Assembly (NCBI GenBank): GCA_035403085.1
Contig: DAONEM010000005.1
Coordinates: forward strand, 1-64,000
Direction of reading: 5' to 3'
From: JAMOAD01 sp023621955
Lineage (GTDB): Bacteria; Acidobacteriota; Aminicenantia; JAMOAD01
Length of the DNA stretch: 64,000 bases
Translations under genes and position numbers: made by a program
Shown here: positions 32,084-41,141 of the stretch, one piece after another
Position numbering within the stretch: position 1 is the first letter of the stretch
How the letters are laid out: every line of letters begins with the position of its first letter
Notes under the pieces: generated by a model
What the model was told of the DNA's origin: nothing
The model's database searches: none
What the model saw: only the letters and a program-made list of their open reading frames with translations

Positions 32084-35000
32084 TTATTGAATCATCATGG
32101 AAACCGTTGTCCAGACTTTGACCTTCACGCCTTGGCTGACGGGAGGTGTGAAACGCCATCCCGAGATGGCTCTCTCCATGGAGCTTTGAAGGGAAGAGAG
32201 GGCGGGGGAGACTTTCAGTATCATGAACTTTTCCGCTCGACCGTCGATTCCCACGAGAACCTGCATCATGATCCGGTAGGGGCCGCGGCGTCTCTCCTCG
32301 GAGGTTATGGAGGGGACACTCTTAGAGGTCGCCTTCACAGGGAAATCCAGGGCCGTCGCGGCGACAACGGAACCTTCCGCGGGCCCCGAGGGCTGCTGGG
32401 GCTGAGGACGGGGTTGAACGGTCTCTTGAGGTGTGCTCTGAACGGGAGAGGCGGCTGGAGTCTGTTGCTGGGGGGTCGGTTCGCTCGCCTTGGGCGGCTC
32501 GACCACGGGCTTGCTCTCCTCTTTGGGCTTGTCGTTCCCGATCTGAGCGGGGGCAGCAGCCTTAGGCTCCTGCTTCTTCTCCGGAGTGGGAGGCTGGACC
32601 TGAGCCGCAGCCTTAGGCTCCTCCTTCTGGTCTGTCCCCTTGGGCTCGGTCTGTGCCGGTGTCGTGGCAGGGAGCGCCGCGTCTTGAAGGCCTGTCTGAA
32701 GGGCTGGAGGCTGAGTCGATGTTGTCTGACCGGGGGTTTGAACCTGGGGAACCGTGGAGGGGGCGGAACCTCTCTTCAAGACGAAGAAGAGGACAACCGC
32801 TAAGACCAAAACGGCGATGCCGACGATCAGGGCGATAGGAGGACGTTTGGCCTCCTCCTTCAAGAGGGCGTCTAAATCTTGTTGGGCTTGGGAGTGCTTG
32901 TTGGGGACGAACTTGACCGGTTCCGGTTCTTTGACGGCTTTCTGGGGAGGGGGTTGCACCGCTTGGGGCTTGGGCGGCTTCGGCTCCTGAGGAGGGGCCT
33001 TCGGCAGAGGGGGCTCCATGGGAGGAGCCGGCGTCGGTGATGGGGCCGCCACGGGAGGAACGGTCTTCTCGCCTCTCTTCTTGAGGATGTCTTCAAACTC
33101 CTTCTGCTTGCGGAAGATCTCCTTGGTGTCGTCGACGGCAAATCCCTCGTGGGCCACCTCTTCGGGAAAGAGCTGGGCGATGGTTTTGCAGAGAAGATCC
33201 TTGGCCAGAGGAAGGTTGACGTCGACCTCCACCATGATCTTCTCCAGTTCCGAGGTGATTTCTTTGGCGGAACCGAACCGCTTCTCCGGGGAGAGTTGGA
33301 GGCAGTGTTTGATAAGCTCGCTTACCTCTCCGGGGATACTCGGGTCGAGGGACTCCGGAGGGAGAAACTCCGCCTTCTTCACCTTTTCGAGAATCCCGAT
33401 CTCCGTGGTTTCCAGGAAGGGGTTGCGGAGGGTGAAGATCTCGTAGAGGAGAATGCCGTAGGCGAAGATGTCCGAACGGTGGTCAACCTCGGCCTCTCCC
33501 CGGGCCTGTTCGGGGGACATGTAGATGAACTTGCCCTTCAGGCCCCCTGCCTGAGTCTGGTGAATCTTGTTCTTCGCCTTGGAGATCCCGAAGTCGGTGA
33601 GCTTGACCTCACCGTTGAAGGAGATAAGGATGTTCTGAGGCGTCACATCCCTATGGACAATGTTCAAAGGGTTTCCCGAGTTGTCGTTCTTCTTATGGGC
33701 GTAGTCCAGCGCCTCGCTTACCTTGAGGGCGATGTGAAGGGCTACATCCAGAGGCATCTTCCTCTTCTCTTTGCGAAGCTTCCTCAGGATGGCTCCCAGA
33801 TCCTTCCCGGGGACGTACTCCATGGCGATGATGTACTCTCTGTCCATCTTCCCGAGATCGAAGATCTGGACGATGTTGGGGTGGGAGAGGGAGGCGGCGA
33901 TTCGGGCCTCATCGGTGAACATGGCGATGAACTCTTCGTCGTTGGCGAACTGCGGGAGGATCTTCTTGATGGTGACGATCTTCTCAAAACCTCCGGGACC
34001 CCTTTGCCGGGCCTTGTAGATCTCCGCCATGCCTCCGGTGGCGATCTTCTCAAGGAGTTCGTACCTCCCTTCCGCCTTCACCTCTCTCTCAAGGGGCTTG
34101 GGTGGCTCTTGAAAGGAGGGGGCGTGAAACGGGAGGGGCTCCACCTTTTGAGGAGGGGGAGTCACGGGGAGTTCCTGGGCGGGAGCAGGAGCAGGAGGGG
34201 GGGGAGCCACGGGTGGTTCCTGGACAGGAGCAGGAGGAGGTTGGGGCGAAACCGGTTTTGGAGAGGAGACCGGAGCGGCCTTACCCTCGTGAACGGCCTT
34301 GGAAGGGACGCTCTCTCCGGCGGTCGGTTTTCGCCGAAGGTCGACCAGGGTCTTATGGATCAACTCGTCTATGTCGTCGTATTCGATGTTCCTTCTCTTC
34401 TTCTCCGGGGCCGGGGCGACCGGCGGAGGAGGAACGGGGGATGCCTGTCTTGGGGGCTCCGCGGCGATCTTGGGGGGCATGGGCTCCGTGTGGGAGACCG
34501 GGCGAGGAGCCGGGGGTTCCGCCTGGGCGATCGTAGGGCGGGGAGGGGCCGGAGAGGGGGCCGGGGATGCCACTGGGGTCGGGTGGTGCGAAGGGGCGGG
34601 TTGTTCGTCCAGTAGAGAATCCGGAAGGTCTTTGTTGATCTCGTCCAAGATGTCGCCGAAGAGGGAGTCCACGGAGAGAAGCTCCTCCCTCTTTGCCCGA
34701 GGTGTCGCAGGGGGAGGGGCGCTTACAACCGGAGGTGAGGGGGGCTCGGTGACCGGAGGGGGAGGGGCACTCACAACCGGAGGTGATGGGGGTTCGGCGA
34801 CTGGAGCCACCCGGGTCATGTCTCCCTCTTCGGGAGCCTTGAACCCGGCGACCAACTCCAGTGCCTTCCAGACCTCTTCCAGAGGGAAGGGCTTCTCCAG
34901 GAAGGCGGAGGCCTTGCAGTCGTGGACGGCCTTGTGGCGAATGGCCTGTCCCTTGTAGATACCCGATACGACGATGATGGGAAGATCGGGAAGCTGGGCT

Positions 35001-35212
35001 CGGATCCTCGTTGTCAGTTTCAGCCCGTCGATCTTGGGAATAACGATTTCGCAGATGACCGCGTGAAAATTCTCCCGCAGCCTGTCTAGCGCGTCAAGAC
35101 CGTCGGCAGCCGTTTCCACCACGATATCGAAGGAACTCAGAAAGTGGGTAAGATTCTTCACGAAACGGGCATCGGTGTCGACGATCAAAATCTTTTTCCG
35201 GTCGTTTTCCAC
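32084..35212 (-). CDS. Receiver-Ser/Thr kinase-TonB chimeric signalling protein
   Basis: 1042 residues. Order: response-regulator receiver (about 5-125); Pro-rich linker; Ser/Thr protein kinase (about 380-660) with glycine-rich IATGGMAEIYKA, VTIKKI lysine, HRDVTPQN, DFG and SPEQARGE; second Pro-rich linker; one membrane helix near 800 (ALIVGIAVLVLAVVLFFVL); Pro/Gln-rich periplasmic stretch; TonB C-terminal-like domain (last 90 residues, WRFTPP motif). The receiver is degenerate: Glu55 takes the place of the phosphorylated Asp and VDTD (12-14) that of the acidic pair, while Ser83 and Lys107 are kept. The kinase looks catalytically complete. GTG start; own promoter at 35272-35300; heads the operon down to hflC. 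Confidence 0.88.
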   Translation of the reverse strand: MENDRKKILIVDTDARFVKNLTHFLSSFDIVVETAADGLDALDRLRENFHAVICEIVIPKIDGLKLTTRIRAQLPDLPIIVVSGIYKGQAIRHKAVHDCKASAFLEKPFPLEEVWKALELVAGFKAPEEGDMTRVAPVAEPPSPPVVSAPPPPVTEPPSPPVVSAPPPATPRAKREELLSVDSLFGDILDEINKDLPDSLLDEQPAPSHHPTPVASPAPSPAPPRPTIAQAEPPAPRPVSHTEPMPPKIAAEPPRQASPVPPPPVAPAPEKKRRNIEYDDIDELIHKTLVDLRRKPTAGESVPSKAVHEGKAAPVSSPKPVSPQPPPAPVQEPPVAPPPPAPAPAQELPVTPPPQKVEPLPFHAPSFQEPPKPLEREVKAEGRYELLEKIATGGMAEIYKARQRGPGGFEKIVTIKKILPQFANDEEFIAMFTDEARIAASLSHPNIVQIFDLGKMDREYIIAMEYVPGKDLGAILRKLRKEKRKMPLDVALHIALKVSEALDYAHKKNDNSGNPLNIVHRDVTPQNILISFNGEVKLTDFGISKAKNKIHQTQAGGLKGKFIYMSPEQARGEAEVDHRSDIFAYGILLYEIFTLRNPFLETTEIGILEKVKKAEFLPPESLDPSIPGEVSELIKHCLQLSPEKRFGSAKEITSELEKIMVEVDVNLPLAKDLLCKTIAQLFPEEVAHEGFAVDDTKEIFRKQKEFEDILKKRGEKTVPPVAAPSPTPAPPMEPPLPKAPPQEPKPPKPQAVQPPPQKAVKEPEPVKFVPNKHSQAQQDLDALLKEEAKRPPIALIVGIAVLVLAVVLFFVLKRGSAPSTVPQVQTPGQTTSTQPPALQTGLQDAALPATTPAQTEPKGTDQKEEPKAAAQVQPPTPEKKQEPKAAAPAQIGNDKPKEESKPVVEPPKASEPTPQQQTPAASPVQSTPQETVQPRPQPQQPSGPAEGSVVAATALDFPVKATSKSVPSITSEERRRGPYRIMMQVLVGIDGRAEKFMILKVSPALSSLQSSMERAISGWRFTPPVSQGVKVKVWTTVSMMIQ
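34711..34806. repeat. Two tandem 48-bp copies inside the Pro-rich linker
   Basis: 34711-34758 and 34759-34806 are near-identical 48-base units, encoding 16-residue repeats of the type PPSPPVVSAPPPxVTE in the linker after the receiver. A coding tandem duplication, not a mobile repeat. Confidence 0.7.
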
Positions 35213-35271
35213 TATCCTACCTCATCAAAGGGGATTTCGATTAAAAGGAGCTCAGCAAGACCTTACCGACC

Positions 35272-35300
35272 ATTCTAATCAAATTCAAATCCTTTGTCAA
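35272..35300 (-). promoter_or_regulatory. Promoter of the receiver-kinase-TonB operon
   Basis: Minus strand: consensus TTGACA (35300-35295), 17-base spacer, TAGAAT (35277-35272). Leader of about 53 bases with AGGTAGGA before the GTG start. Confidence 0.7.
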
Positions 35301-35316
35301 AAGGAAAAGGAACCCC

Positions 35317-36783
35317 CTATTCTCTCTCCGGGGGCAGGGAGGAGAGGGCTTTCGCCAAGGCTTCCTTGATCAAAGAGGGATCAGGGGAGGGGATGATCCC
35401 CGATGAGAGAAGGCTCTTCCAGGAGAGTCGGGCTCTTTGGATGTCTTCCAGGGTCTCCCTACGGACCTCCGCGGCGGTGATGATCCTCGTGGCGACCCCA
35501 TCCCGACGGGCCTGCTCCGCCACGGCGACCGCCTCTTCGGCGTAGAGCTCGGTCTCGTCCATGGTGGGGAGAATCCTCTCGGGGGTTAAGCCCTTGAGGA
35601 GGGCGAAATCCGCTAAAGCCTGCGAAGCGGCCAGGGCCATGGAGTCCGTGATCTTGGAAGCTCCGCTCAGGAGAGTCCCTTTCAGGATTCCCGGGAAGCC
35701 CAGGGAGTTGTTGACTTGGTTGGGAAAGTCTCCGCGCCCGGTGGCCACGATGAAGGCTCCCGCCTCTTTCGCCTCATGGGGGTAGATCTCCGGTACGGGG
35801 TTGGCGCAAGCGAAGACGATCGAACGGGGCGCCATGAGGCGTATCCACTCCCCTCTGATGGTTCCAGGCCCGGGTTTGCTAAGGGCGATCAAGGCGTCGG
35901 CGTTCTTGAAGGCCTCTTCGGGTGTGGAGATCCCCTTGGGGTTCGTTCTCTTACAGAGCTCCCAGACCGATTCCAGCCTCGGGTCTTTTCTAAACTCCTC
36001 CCTCCCCTTGTGGAGGGAGCCGAAGGCGTCGAAGAGGATCATCCTTTCAGGGTTTCCCCCGGCCTGGATGATCAGCCTGGCGATGGAGGTGTTGGCCGCT
36101 CCGGCTCCGAAGAAGACCAGGGAGACATCGGAAATCTTCTTCTCCGCTAGGCGCAGGGCGTTGATGAGAGCGGCGACGGTGACGCTCCCGGTCCCTTGGG
36201 CGTCGTCGTGCCAAACGGGGATGGGGCACTCCTTCCGCAAAACCTCCAGCACCCTGTAACAGTTCGGTTGGGAGATGTCCTCCAGGTTGACGGCCCCGAA
36301 GGAGGGGGCGGCCATCCGGACGAAATCGATGATCTTGTCGGCGTCGGGTTCCCCGAGAGCGTTGCGGCTGTTGATGCAGAGGGGGACCCCGTCGACCCCT
36401 CCCAGGTATTTCATCAGGAAAACCTTCCCCTCCATGACCCCCAGGCCGCCGGGGGGGGTGCAGTCTCCGTCTCCCAAGACCCGGGTCGAGTCGGAGACCA
36501 CAGCGACCAGGTTCCCACGGCCAGAAAGCTCGTAGGAAAGGGCGTTGTCGTCGCGGATCGAAGTGGAGACCGCCGAGACGCCGGGGGTATACCAGAGGCT
36601 GAACCAGTTGAACCCGTAGAGGGGGACCTTCGGGAGGACCGTGAGCTTCCCCCGGTAGAAGCGGTGTAGGCTCAGGGAGAGCTCCTTGAGAAAGAGGGTC
36701 TTGGCGGCGGCCCTTCGGGCGGGAGAGAGCTCCTTGGGAAAGAGGCTCTCGAGATCGTCCAGGGTCAGGGAGGAATTCTTCAT
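35317..36783 (-). CDS. NAD(P)-dependent malic enzyme
   Basis: 488 residues. Oxidative decarboxylation of malate to pyruvate. N-terminal malic domain with LWYTPGVSAVS, GDLGVMEGK-like GGLGVMEGKVFLMK and the metal-binding VWHDDAQGTGSVT; NAD-binding domain with FFGAGAANTSIARLI near 240 and FACANPVPEIYPHEA. The size fits the short bacterial form without a phosphotransacetylase domain. Start at ATG 36783 with GAGGTGA upstream; the longer frame up to 36972 runs over the promoter and into the neighbouring EF-G-like gene. Confidence 0.92.
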   Translation of the reverse strand: MKNSSLTLDDLESLFPKELSPARRAAAKTLFLKELSLSLHRFYRGKLTVLPKVPLYGFNWFSLWYTPGVSAVSTSIRDDNALSYELSGRGNLVAVVSDSTRVLGDGDCTPPGGLGVMEGKVFLMKYLGGVDGVPLCINSRNALGEPDADKIIDFVRMAAPSFGAVNLEDISQPNCYRVLEVLRKECPIPVWHDDAQGTGSVTVAALINALRLAEKKISDVSLVFFGAGAANTSIARLIIQAGGNPERMILFDAFGSLHKGREEFRKDPRLESVWELCKRTNPKGISTPEEAFKNADALIALSKPGPGTIRGEWIRLMAPRSIVFACANPVPEIYPHEAKEAGAFIVATGRGDFPNQVNNSLGFPGILKGTLLSGASKITDSMALAASQALADFALLKGLTPERILPTMDETELYAEEAVAVAEQARRDGVATRIITAAEVRRETLEDIQRARLSWKSLLSSGIIPSPDPSLIKEALAKALSSLPPERE

Positions 36784-36816
36784 GGTCACCTCGTCGGCGG
36801 AATGGGCCGGAGACCT

Positions 36817-36845
36817 TATATACAAGGTATGGAGCAAAAAGTCAA
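36817..36845 (-). promoter_or_regulatory. Promoter of the malic enzyme gene
   Basis: Minus strand: TTGACT (36845-36840), 17-base spacer, TATATA (36822-36817). Divergent from the promoter of the EF-G-like gene. Confidence 0.65.
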
Positions 36846-36865
36846 AGCCTCTCCTGGAGCCTCTG

Positions 36866-36894
36866 TTGTCACAGGATTTAAAATCTAGTAAGAT
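36866..36894 (+). promoter_or_regulatory. Promoter of the EF-G-like gene
   Basis: TTGTCA (36866-36871), 17-base spacer, TAAGAT (36889-36894); expected start about 36901, followed by AGGAGG at 36911-36916. Confidence 0.6.
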
Positions 36895-36921
36895 CATAAG
36901 ATATACTCCGAGGAGGTAGTG

Positions 36922-39018
36922 ATGAAAGAGTTCATGACCGAGAACATCCGAAACGTGGCTCTCATTGGCCACGGGAACTCCGGGAAGACCTCTCTGGCGT
37001 CGGCCTTTCTCTTCGATGCCGGAGCCGTCAACCGGTTAACCAAGGTAGAACAGGGAAACACGATCACCGATTACGATTCCGAAGAGATCGAAAGAAAGAT
37101 CACGATCTTTACCGCCCTTGCCAACTTGGAGTGGAATAACCATAAAATCAACCTCTTGGACACCCCAGGTTATGGAAACTTCCTTTGGGACACCAAGGCC
37201 GCCCTCAGGGTCTCCGAGGGAGCCATCGTCATGGTGGACGCCACCGCCGGAGTCGAGGTTCAGACCGAAAAAGGCTGGAGCTTCGCCGCTGAGTATGGGG
37301 TCTCCCGGATGATTGCCATCAACAAGATCGACAGGGAAAGGGCCTCTTTCGCCAACACCATGGAGAGCATCCACGACTTCTTCGGCCGTAGCGCCGTTCC
37401 CGTCCAGATTCCTATCGGCCAGGAAGCCTCCTTCAAAGGTGTTGTCGACCTGATCAAGGGGAAAGCCTACCTCTTCGCCGCCGATGAGAGCGGGAAAATG
37501 ACCGAGGCGGAGATTCCCGCCGACCTGAAGGGCGAGTACGACGAAGCCCGTCAGGCTCTCGTCGAGATGGTCGCCGAGCAAGACGAAAGCATCATGAACA
37601 AGTACCTGGAAGAGGGAGACCTCTCCGGTGAAGATATTATGACCGCCTTGAAGAAGGGTGTGACTTCCGGTGAGCTCGCGCCGGTCTTCATCCTCTCCGC
37701 GGCAAAGAACATGGGTGTTCAGCCCCTTCTGGACGCCATGGTCTCTCTGATCCCCTCCCCGGCGCAGAAGGGGAGTCTCTCCGCTACACTGGGAGGAAAA
37801 GAGGCCCCCGTGAAGGTCGACGCGAAAGAGCCCTTCTCGGGAATCGTCTTCAAGACCCTCTCGGATCCTTACGCAGGGCGGATCAACCTTCTGAAGATCG
37901 TCTCCGGCGTTTTGGCCGTCGACGCCACCGTGGCCAACACCTCCCGGGAGATCGAGGAGAAGATCACCTCCCTCGCCTTCCCCATGGGCAAACAGCTCAA
38001 TGCCGTTGAAAAGGCCTATGCAGGCGATATCATCGCGACTTCCAAGCTCAAGGAGACTCTGACCGGAGAGACCCTTGCCGCGAAGGAACGGCAGGTTATC
38101 CTCGACCCGATCGTCTTCCCCGCCTCCTCCATCAGCTTCGCCCTCGAACCTAAGACGCGGCAGGACGAGGACAAGCTCTCCACGGCTCTGGTGAGAATCA
38201 CAGAAGAGGATCCGACGGTGAAGTTCAAGAGGGATCCTCAGACGAAGGAGTTGATCATCTCCGGGAACGGACAACTCCATATCGAGATTCTCGTTGCCAG
38301 GCTGAAGAAAAAATTCAACGTTGATGTGATCCTGAAGCCCCCGAAGATCGCCTACCTTGAAACGATCAAGGGGAAGGCCGATGTTGAGCACAAGCATAAG
38401 AAACAGACCGGTGGACGTGGCCAGTACGGTCATGTCAAGATCCGTTTGGAGCCTCTTCCCAGGGGAGGGGACTTCGAGTTTTCCAACGACATCTTCGGAG
38501 GCGCCATTCCGAAGAACTATGTTCCCTCGGTGGAGAAGGGGATTCAGGATGCCCGGCTCAAGGGCGTTCTGGCCGGTTACCCCACTGTAGACTTCAAGGT
38601 GAGCCTCTACGATGGCTCTTACCACGAGGTGGATTCTTCGGATATGGCCTTCAAGATCGCCGCTTCCCGCGCCTTCAAGAAGGGGGCTAAAGAGGCCAAG
38701 CCCACTCTGCTGGAGCCTATCGCCAACGTTGAGATTTACGCTCCCGAAGAACTTCTCGGGGATATCATGGGCAACCTCAACGGCCGCCGGGGGAAACCCT
38801 TGGGGACCGACAAGAAGGGGAAGATCAGCATTATTAAGGCTCAGGTTCCCCTGGTGGAGATGCTCGACTTCGAACCTACCCTCACCTCCATCACCGGAGG
38901 CAGGGGTTCCTATACCATGGAGTTTTCCCATTACGAAGAGGTTCCAGGAATGCTCCAGCCTAAAGTCATTGAGGCGGCCGCCAAAGAGGGCCGTACCCAG
39001 GAGGAAGAGGAGGATTGA
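36922..39018 (+). CDS. Elongation factor G-like translational GTPase
   Basis: 698 residues with EF-G domain order: GTPase domain (G1 GHGNSGKTSLA, G3 DTPGYGNF, G4 NKID), domain II, then domains III-V (QTGGRGQYGHVKIRLEPL and the C-terminal GGRGSYTMEFSHYEEVP). G1 lacks the AHIDAGKTT wording of canonical EF-G and matches the EF-G-like paralogue group, whose role may be in ribosome recycling or stress; the exact role is not settled. The canonical fusA is expected elsewhere. ATG 36922 has AGGAGG five bases upstream; GTG 36919 is too close to it. Confidence 0.9.
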   Translation: MKEFMTENIRNVALIGHGNSGKTSLASAFLFDAGAVNRLTKVEQGNTITDYDSEEIERKITIFTALANLEWNNHKINLLDTPGYGNFLWDTKAALRVSEGAIVMVDATAGVEVQTEKGWSFAAEYGVSRMIAINKIDRERASFANTMESIHDFFGRSAVPVQIPIGQEASFKGVVDLIKGKAYLFAADESGKMTEAEIPADLKGEYDEARQALVEMVAEQDESIMNKYLEEGDLSGEDIMTALKKGVTSGELAPVFILSAAKNMGVQPLLDAMVSLIPSPAQKGSLSATLGGKEAPVKVDAKEPFSGIVFKTLSDPYAGRINLLKIVSGVLAVDATVANTSREIEEKITSLAFPMGKQLNAVEKAYAGDIIATSKLKETLTGETLAAKERQVILDPIVFPASSISFALEPKTRQDEDKLSTALVRITEEDPTVKFKRDPQTKELIISGNGQLHIEILVARLKKKFNVDVILKPPKIAYLETIKGKADVEHKHKKQTGGRGQYGHVKIRLEPLPRGGDFEFSNDIFGGAIPKNYVPSVEKGIQDARLKGVLAGYPTVDFKVSLYDGSYHEVDSSDMAFKIAASRAFKKGAKEAKPTLLEPIANVEIYAPEELLGDIMGNLNGRRGKPLGTDKKGKISIIKAQVPLVEMLDFEPTLTSITGGRGSYTMEFSHYEEVPGMLQPKVIEAAAKEGRTQEEEED

Positions 39019-41141
39019 CGCTGATTTCCAAGAGGGGACGTCGCCCTTTAGGGGGAGCGTCCCCTCTCCTCCCCTCCGCCCTCCGTCTTTCCCTGGGCAT
39101 TTTTTCTCTTCTTTTTCCCTCGTTTCTCGGCGCCTACGTAGGACCGGGGGCGGGGTTCGCCTTTCTCGGCTCCTTCTTCCTCGTTTTCCTCGCCTTCTTC
39201 TTCGCCCTCTTCAACCTGATAACCCTGCCCTTTCGAGCTTTGGTGCGGAGGGTAAGGCGCCTCAGGAGGCGAAGCAAAAGCCGGTTCCGTCGGGTGATTC
39301 TCTTGGGGTTCGATGGAATGGACTACACTCTGACCGAAGGGATGATGGACCGAGGGGAGCTCCCCAATTTCGATAGGCTCCGGAAGGAGGGTTCTTTTTG
39401 TCCCTTGAGAAGTACCGACCCTCCGCTCTCCCCGGTCGCCTGGTCGACCTTCGCCACCGGGGTGAACCCCGGGAAGCACAACATCTTCGATTTTCTCTCC
39501 CGGGATCCGAAAAACTACCTTCCCCTCCTCTCCTGCTCTTCTGTCCACCCTGGGAAGAGTTATCGGTGGGGGCGTTGGCTGGTTCCCCTCTCGAAGGCCA
39601 GGATCTCTCTTCTACGCAAGAGCCGTTCTTACTGGTCTCTCCTGGGGCAAGAGGGGATTCCTTCCCTGGTGCTTCGGGTTCCGATCACCTTCCCCCCCGA
39701 GAAGTTTAAAGGGATACAGTTGGCCGGGCTGGGAACGCCGGACCTCCGGGGAACCCAGGGGAGTTCGACCCTCTTCTCGACCTCTCTCTCCGACGCCTCT
39801 CTTCTGGCGGACAACAGGGTCTGCCTCCTGGAGAGGGAGGGGGAGATTCTGAAGGGGGAGATCGAAGGCCCTCCCCATCCCTTTCTCGACGGCTCTCCTC
39901 TCATGAGGGTTCCCTTCACCCTCCGGCTTCTCCCGGACGGGGGGGCTGAACTGAAGGTTCAGAGGGAACGGGTGGTTCTCAGGGTCAACGCTTTCTCCCC
40001 TTGGGTACGGATCGCCTTCTCCGCGGGGCCCTTGAAAGTCTGGGGGCTGAGCCGCTGGGTCCTCCGTCGGACAGAGCCGGACGTGGAGGTCTACCTGGCT
40101 CCCCTTCAGATCGACCCTGAGGAGCCCTCTATGCCGATCTCCTACCCAGGGACCTTCGCCCCCTATCTGGCCAAGAGGTTCGGTTCCTTCGCGACTCTGG
40201 GTATGGCGGAGGACACATGGGCCTTGAACGAGGCGATTCTGGACGACCGGCTCTTCCTGGACCAGGTCTATGACGCTCAGGTCGAGAGGGAGAGGGCCTT
40301 CTGGGATGGATGGGAAAAGCAGAGGGAGGGAGTTCTCACCGCGGTCTTCGAGGCTACCGATCGGATCCAGCACATGTTTTGGCGCTACACCGACTCCAGC
40401 TCTCCGGCCCCCAGGGACACGGACTCTCCCGCCTCGACCGACGCGATTCCCGAGGTCTACCGAAGGATGGACCGTTTCCTCGGGGAGGTCCTGAGCCGCA
40501 AGAAGAGCGATGAGGCGGTTCTCGTGGTCTCCGACCACGGGTTCAACCTCTTTCGCAGGGGGTTTCACCTCAACTCATGGCTCAAGAGGGAGGGGTACCT
40601 GGTGCTTCAGGAGGGCTTCACCGAGAGCGGGAAGTGGTTCGCCAACGTCGATTGGTCCAAGACCAAGGCCTACGGGACAGGGTTGAGCGGCCTCTTCCTC
40701 AACAGGAAAGGGCGGGAGAGGGACGGTTTCCTCACCCGGCAGGAGGCGGAGGCTCTCCAACGGGAGATTCAAGAGAAGTTGACCGAGGTGAAGGATGGGG
40801 ACGAGAGGGTCTTCGACGCGGTCTTCCGCCGGGAAGAGATCTACGAAGGCCCCTATGTGGAGAACGCCCCGGATATCGTCTTGGGCTATAGGCCCGGTTT
40901 CAGGGTCTCTTGGGAATCCGCCGTCGGTTTTGTGGATGACCGGCTTCTCTCGGATAACACCCGAAGGTGGAGCGGCGACCACTCCTTCACCGCCGCCAAG
41001 GTTCCGGGAATCTTCTTCTCCGACCGGAAGGTCGGCGTCACGGACCCCGGGCTGATCGACATCGCCCCGACCCTTCTCTCCCTCTTCGGCGTCCCCAAGC
41101 CCTCCTTCCTGGAGGGGCGGGATTTGGAGGTGAAAGGGTGA
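39015..41141 (+). CDS. Membrane-anchored alkaline-phosphatase-superfamily protein (COG3379-like)
   Basis: 708 residues, TTG start overlapping the EF-G-like stop (TTGA). Two hydrophobic N-terminal segments (about 25-70, with GAYVGPGAGFAFLGSFF) are followed by an Arg-rich stretch and an alkaline-phosphatase fold: VILLGFDGMDYTL (metal Asp), DPPLSPVAWSTFATG (nucleophile region, Ser in place of Thr), PGKHNIFDFLSRD, VLVVSDHGF and SGDHSF (metal Asp/His). A phosphodiesterase, phosphotransferase or pyrophosphatase acting at the membrane surface. A paralogue follows immediately. Substrate unknown. Confidence 0.85.
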   Translation: MTLISKRGRRPLGGASPLLPSALRLSLGIFSLLFPSFLGAYVGPGAGFAFLGSFFLVFLAFFFALFNLITLPFRALVRRVRRLRRRSKSRFRRVILLGFDGMDYTLTEGMMDRGELPNFDRLRKEGSFCPLRSTDPPLSPVAWSTFATGVNPGKHNIFDFLSRDPKNYLPLLSCSSVHPGKSYRWGRWLVPLSKARISLLRKSRSYWSLLGQEGIPSLVLRVPITFPPEKFKGIQLAGLGTPDLRGTQGSSTLFSTSLSDASLLADNRVCLLEREGEILKGEIEGPPHPFLDGSPLMRVPFTLRLLPDGGAELKVQRERVVLRVNAFSPWVRIAFSAGPLKVWGLSRWVLRRTEPDVEVYLAPLQIDPEEPSMPISYPGTFAPYLAKRFGSFATLGMAEDTWALNEAILDDRLFLDQVYDAQVERERAFWDGWEKQREGVLTAVFEATDRIQHMFWRYTDSSSPAPRDTDSPASTDAIPEVYRRMDRFLGEVLSRKKSDEAVLVVSDHGFNLFRRGFHLNSWLKREGYLVLQEGFTESGKWFANVDWSKTKAYGTGLSGLFLNRKGRERDGFLTRQEAEALQREIQEKLTEVKDGDERVFDAVFRREEIYEGPYVENAPDIVLGYRPGFRVSWESAVGFVDDRLLSDNTRRWSGDHSFTAAKVPGIFFSDRKVGVTDPGLIDIAPTLLSLFGVPKPSFLEGRDLEVKG

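Noticed and set aside
34100..34800. Repeat array or CRISPR in the Pro-rich part of the kinase gene
   Set aside because: It is a coding low-complexity region with one 48-bp tandem duplication and no regular repeat-spacer pattern.
37036..38931. A 631-codon open frame antisense to the EF-G-like gene
   Set aside because: The plus-strand frame has complete GTPase motifs, promoter and ribosome binding site; the antisense frame is Gly/Leu/Asp-rich with no recognisable motif, as expected for a shadow frame.
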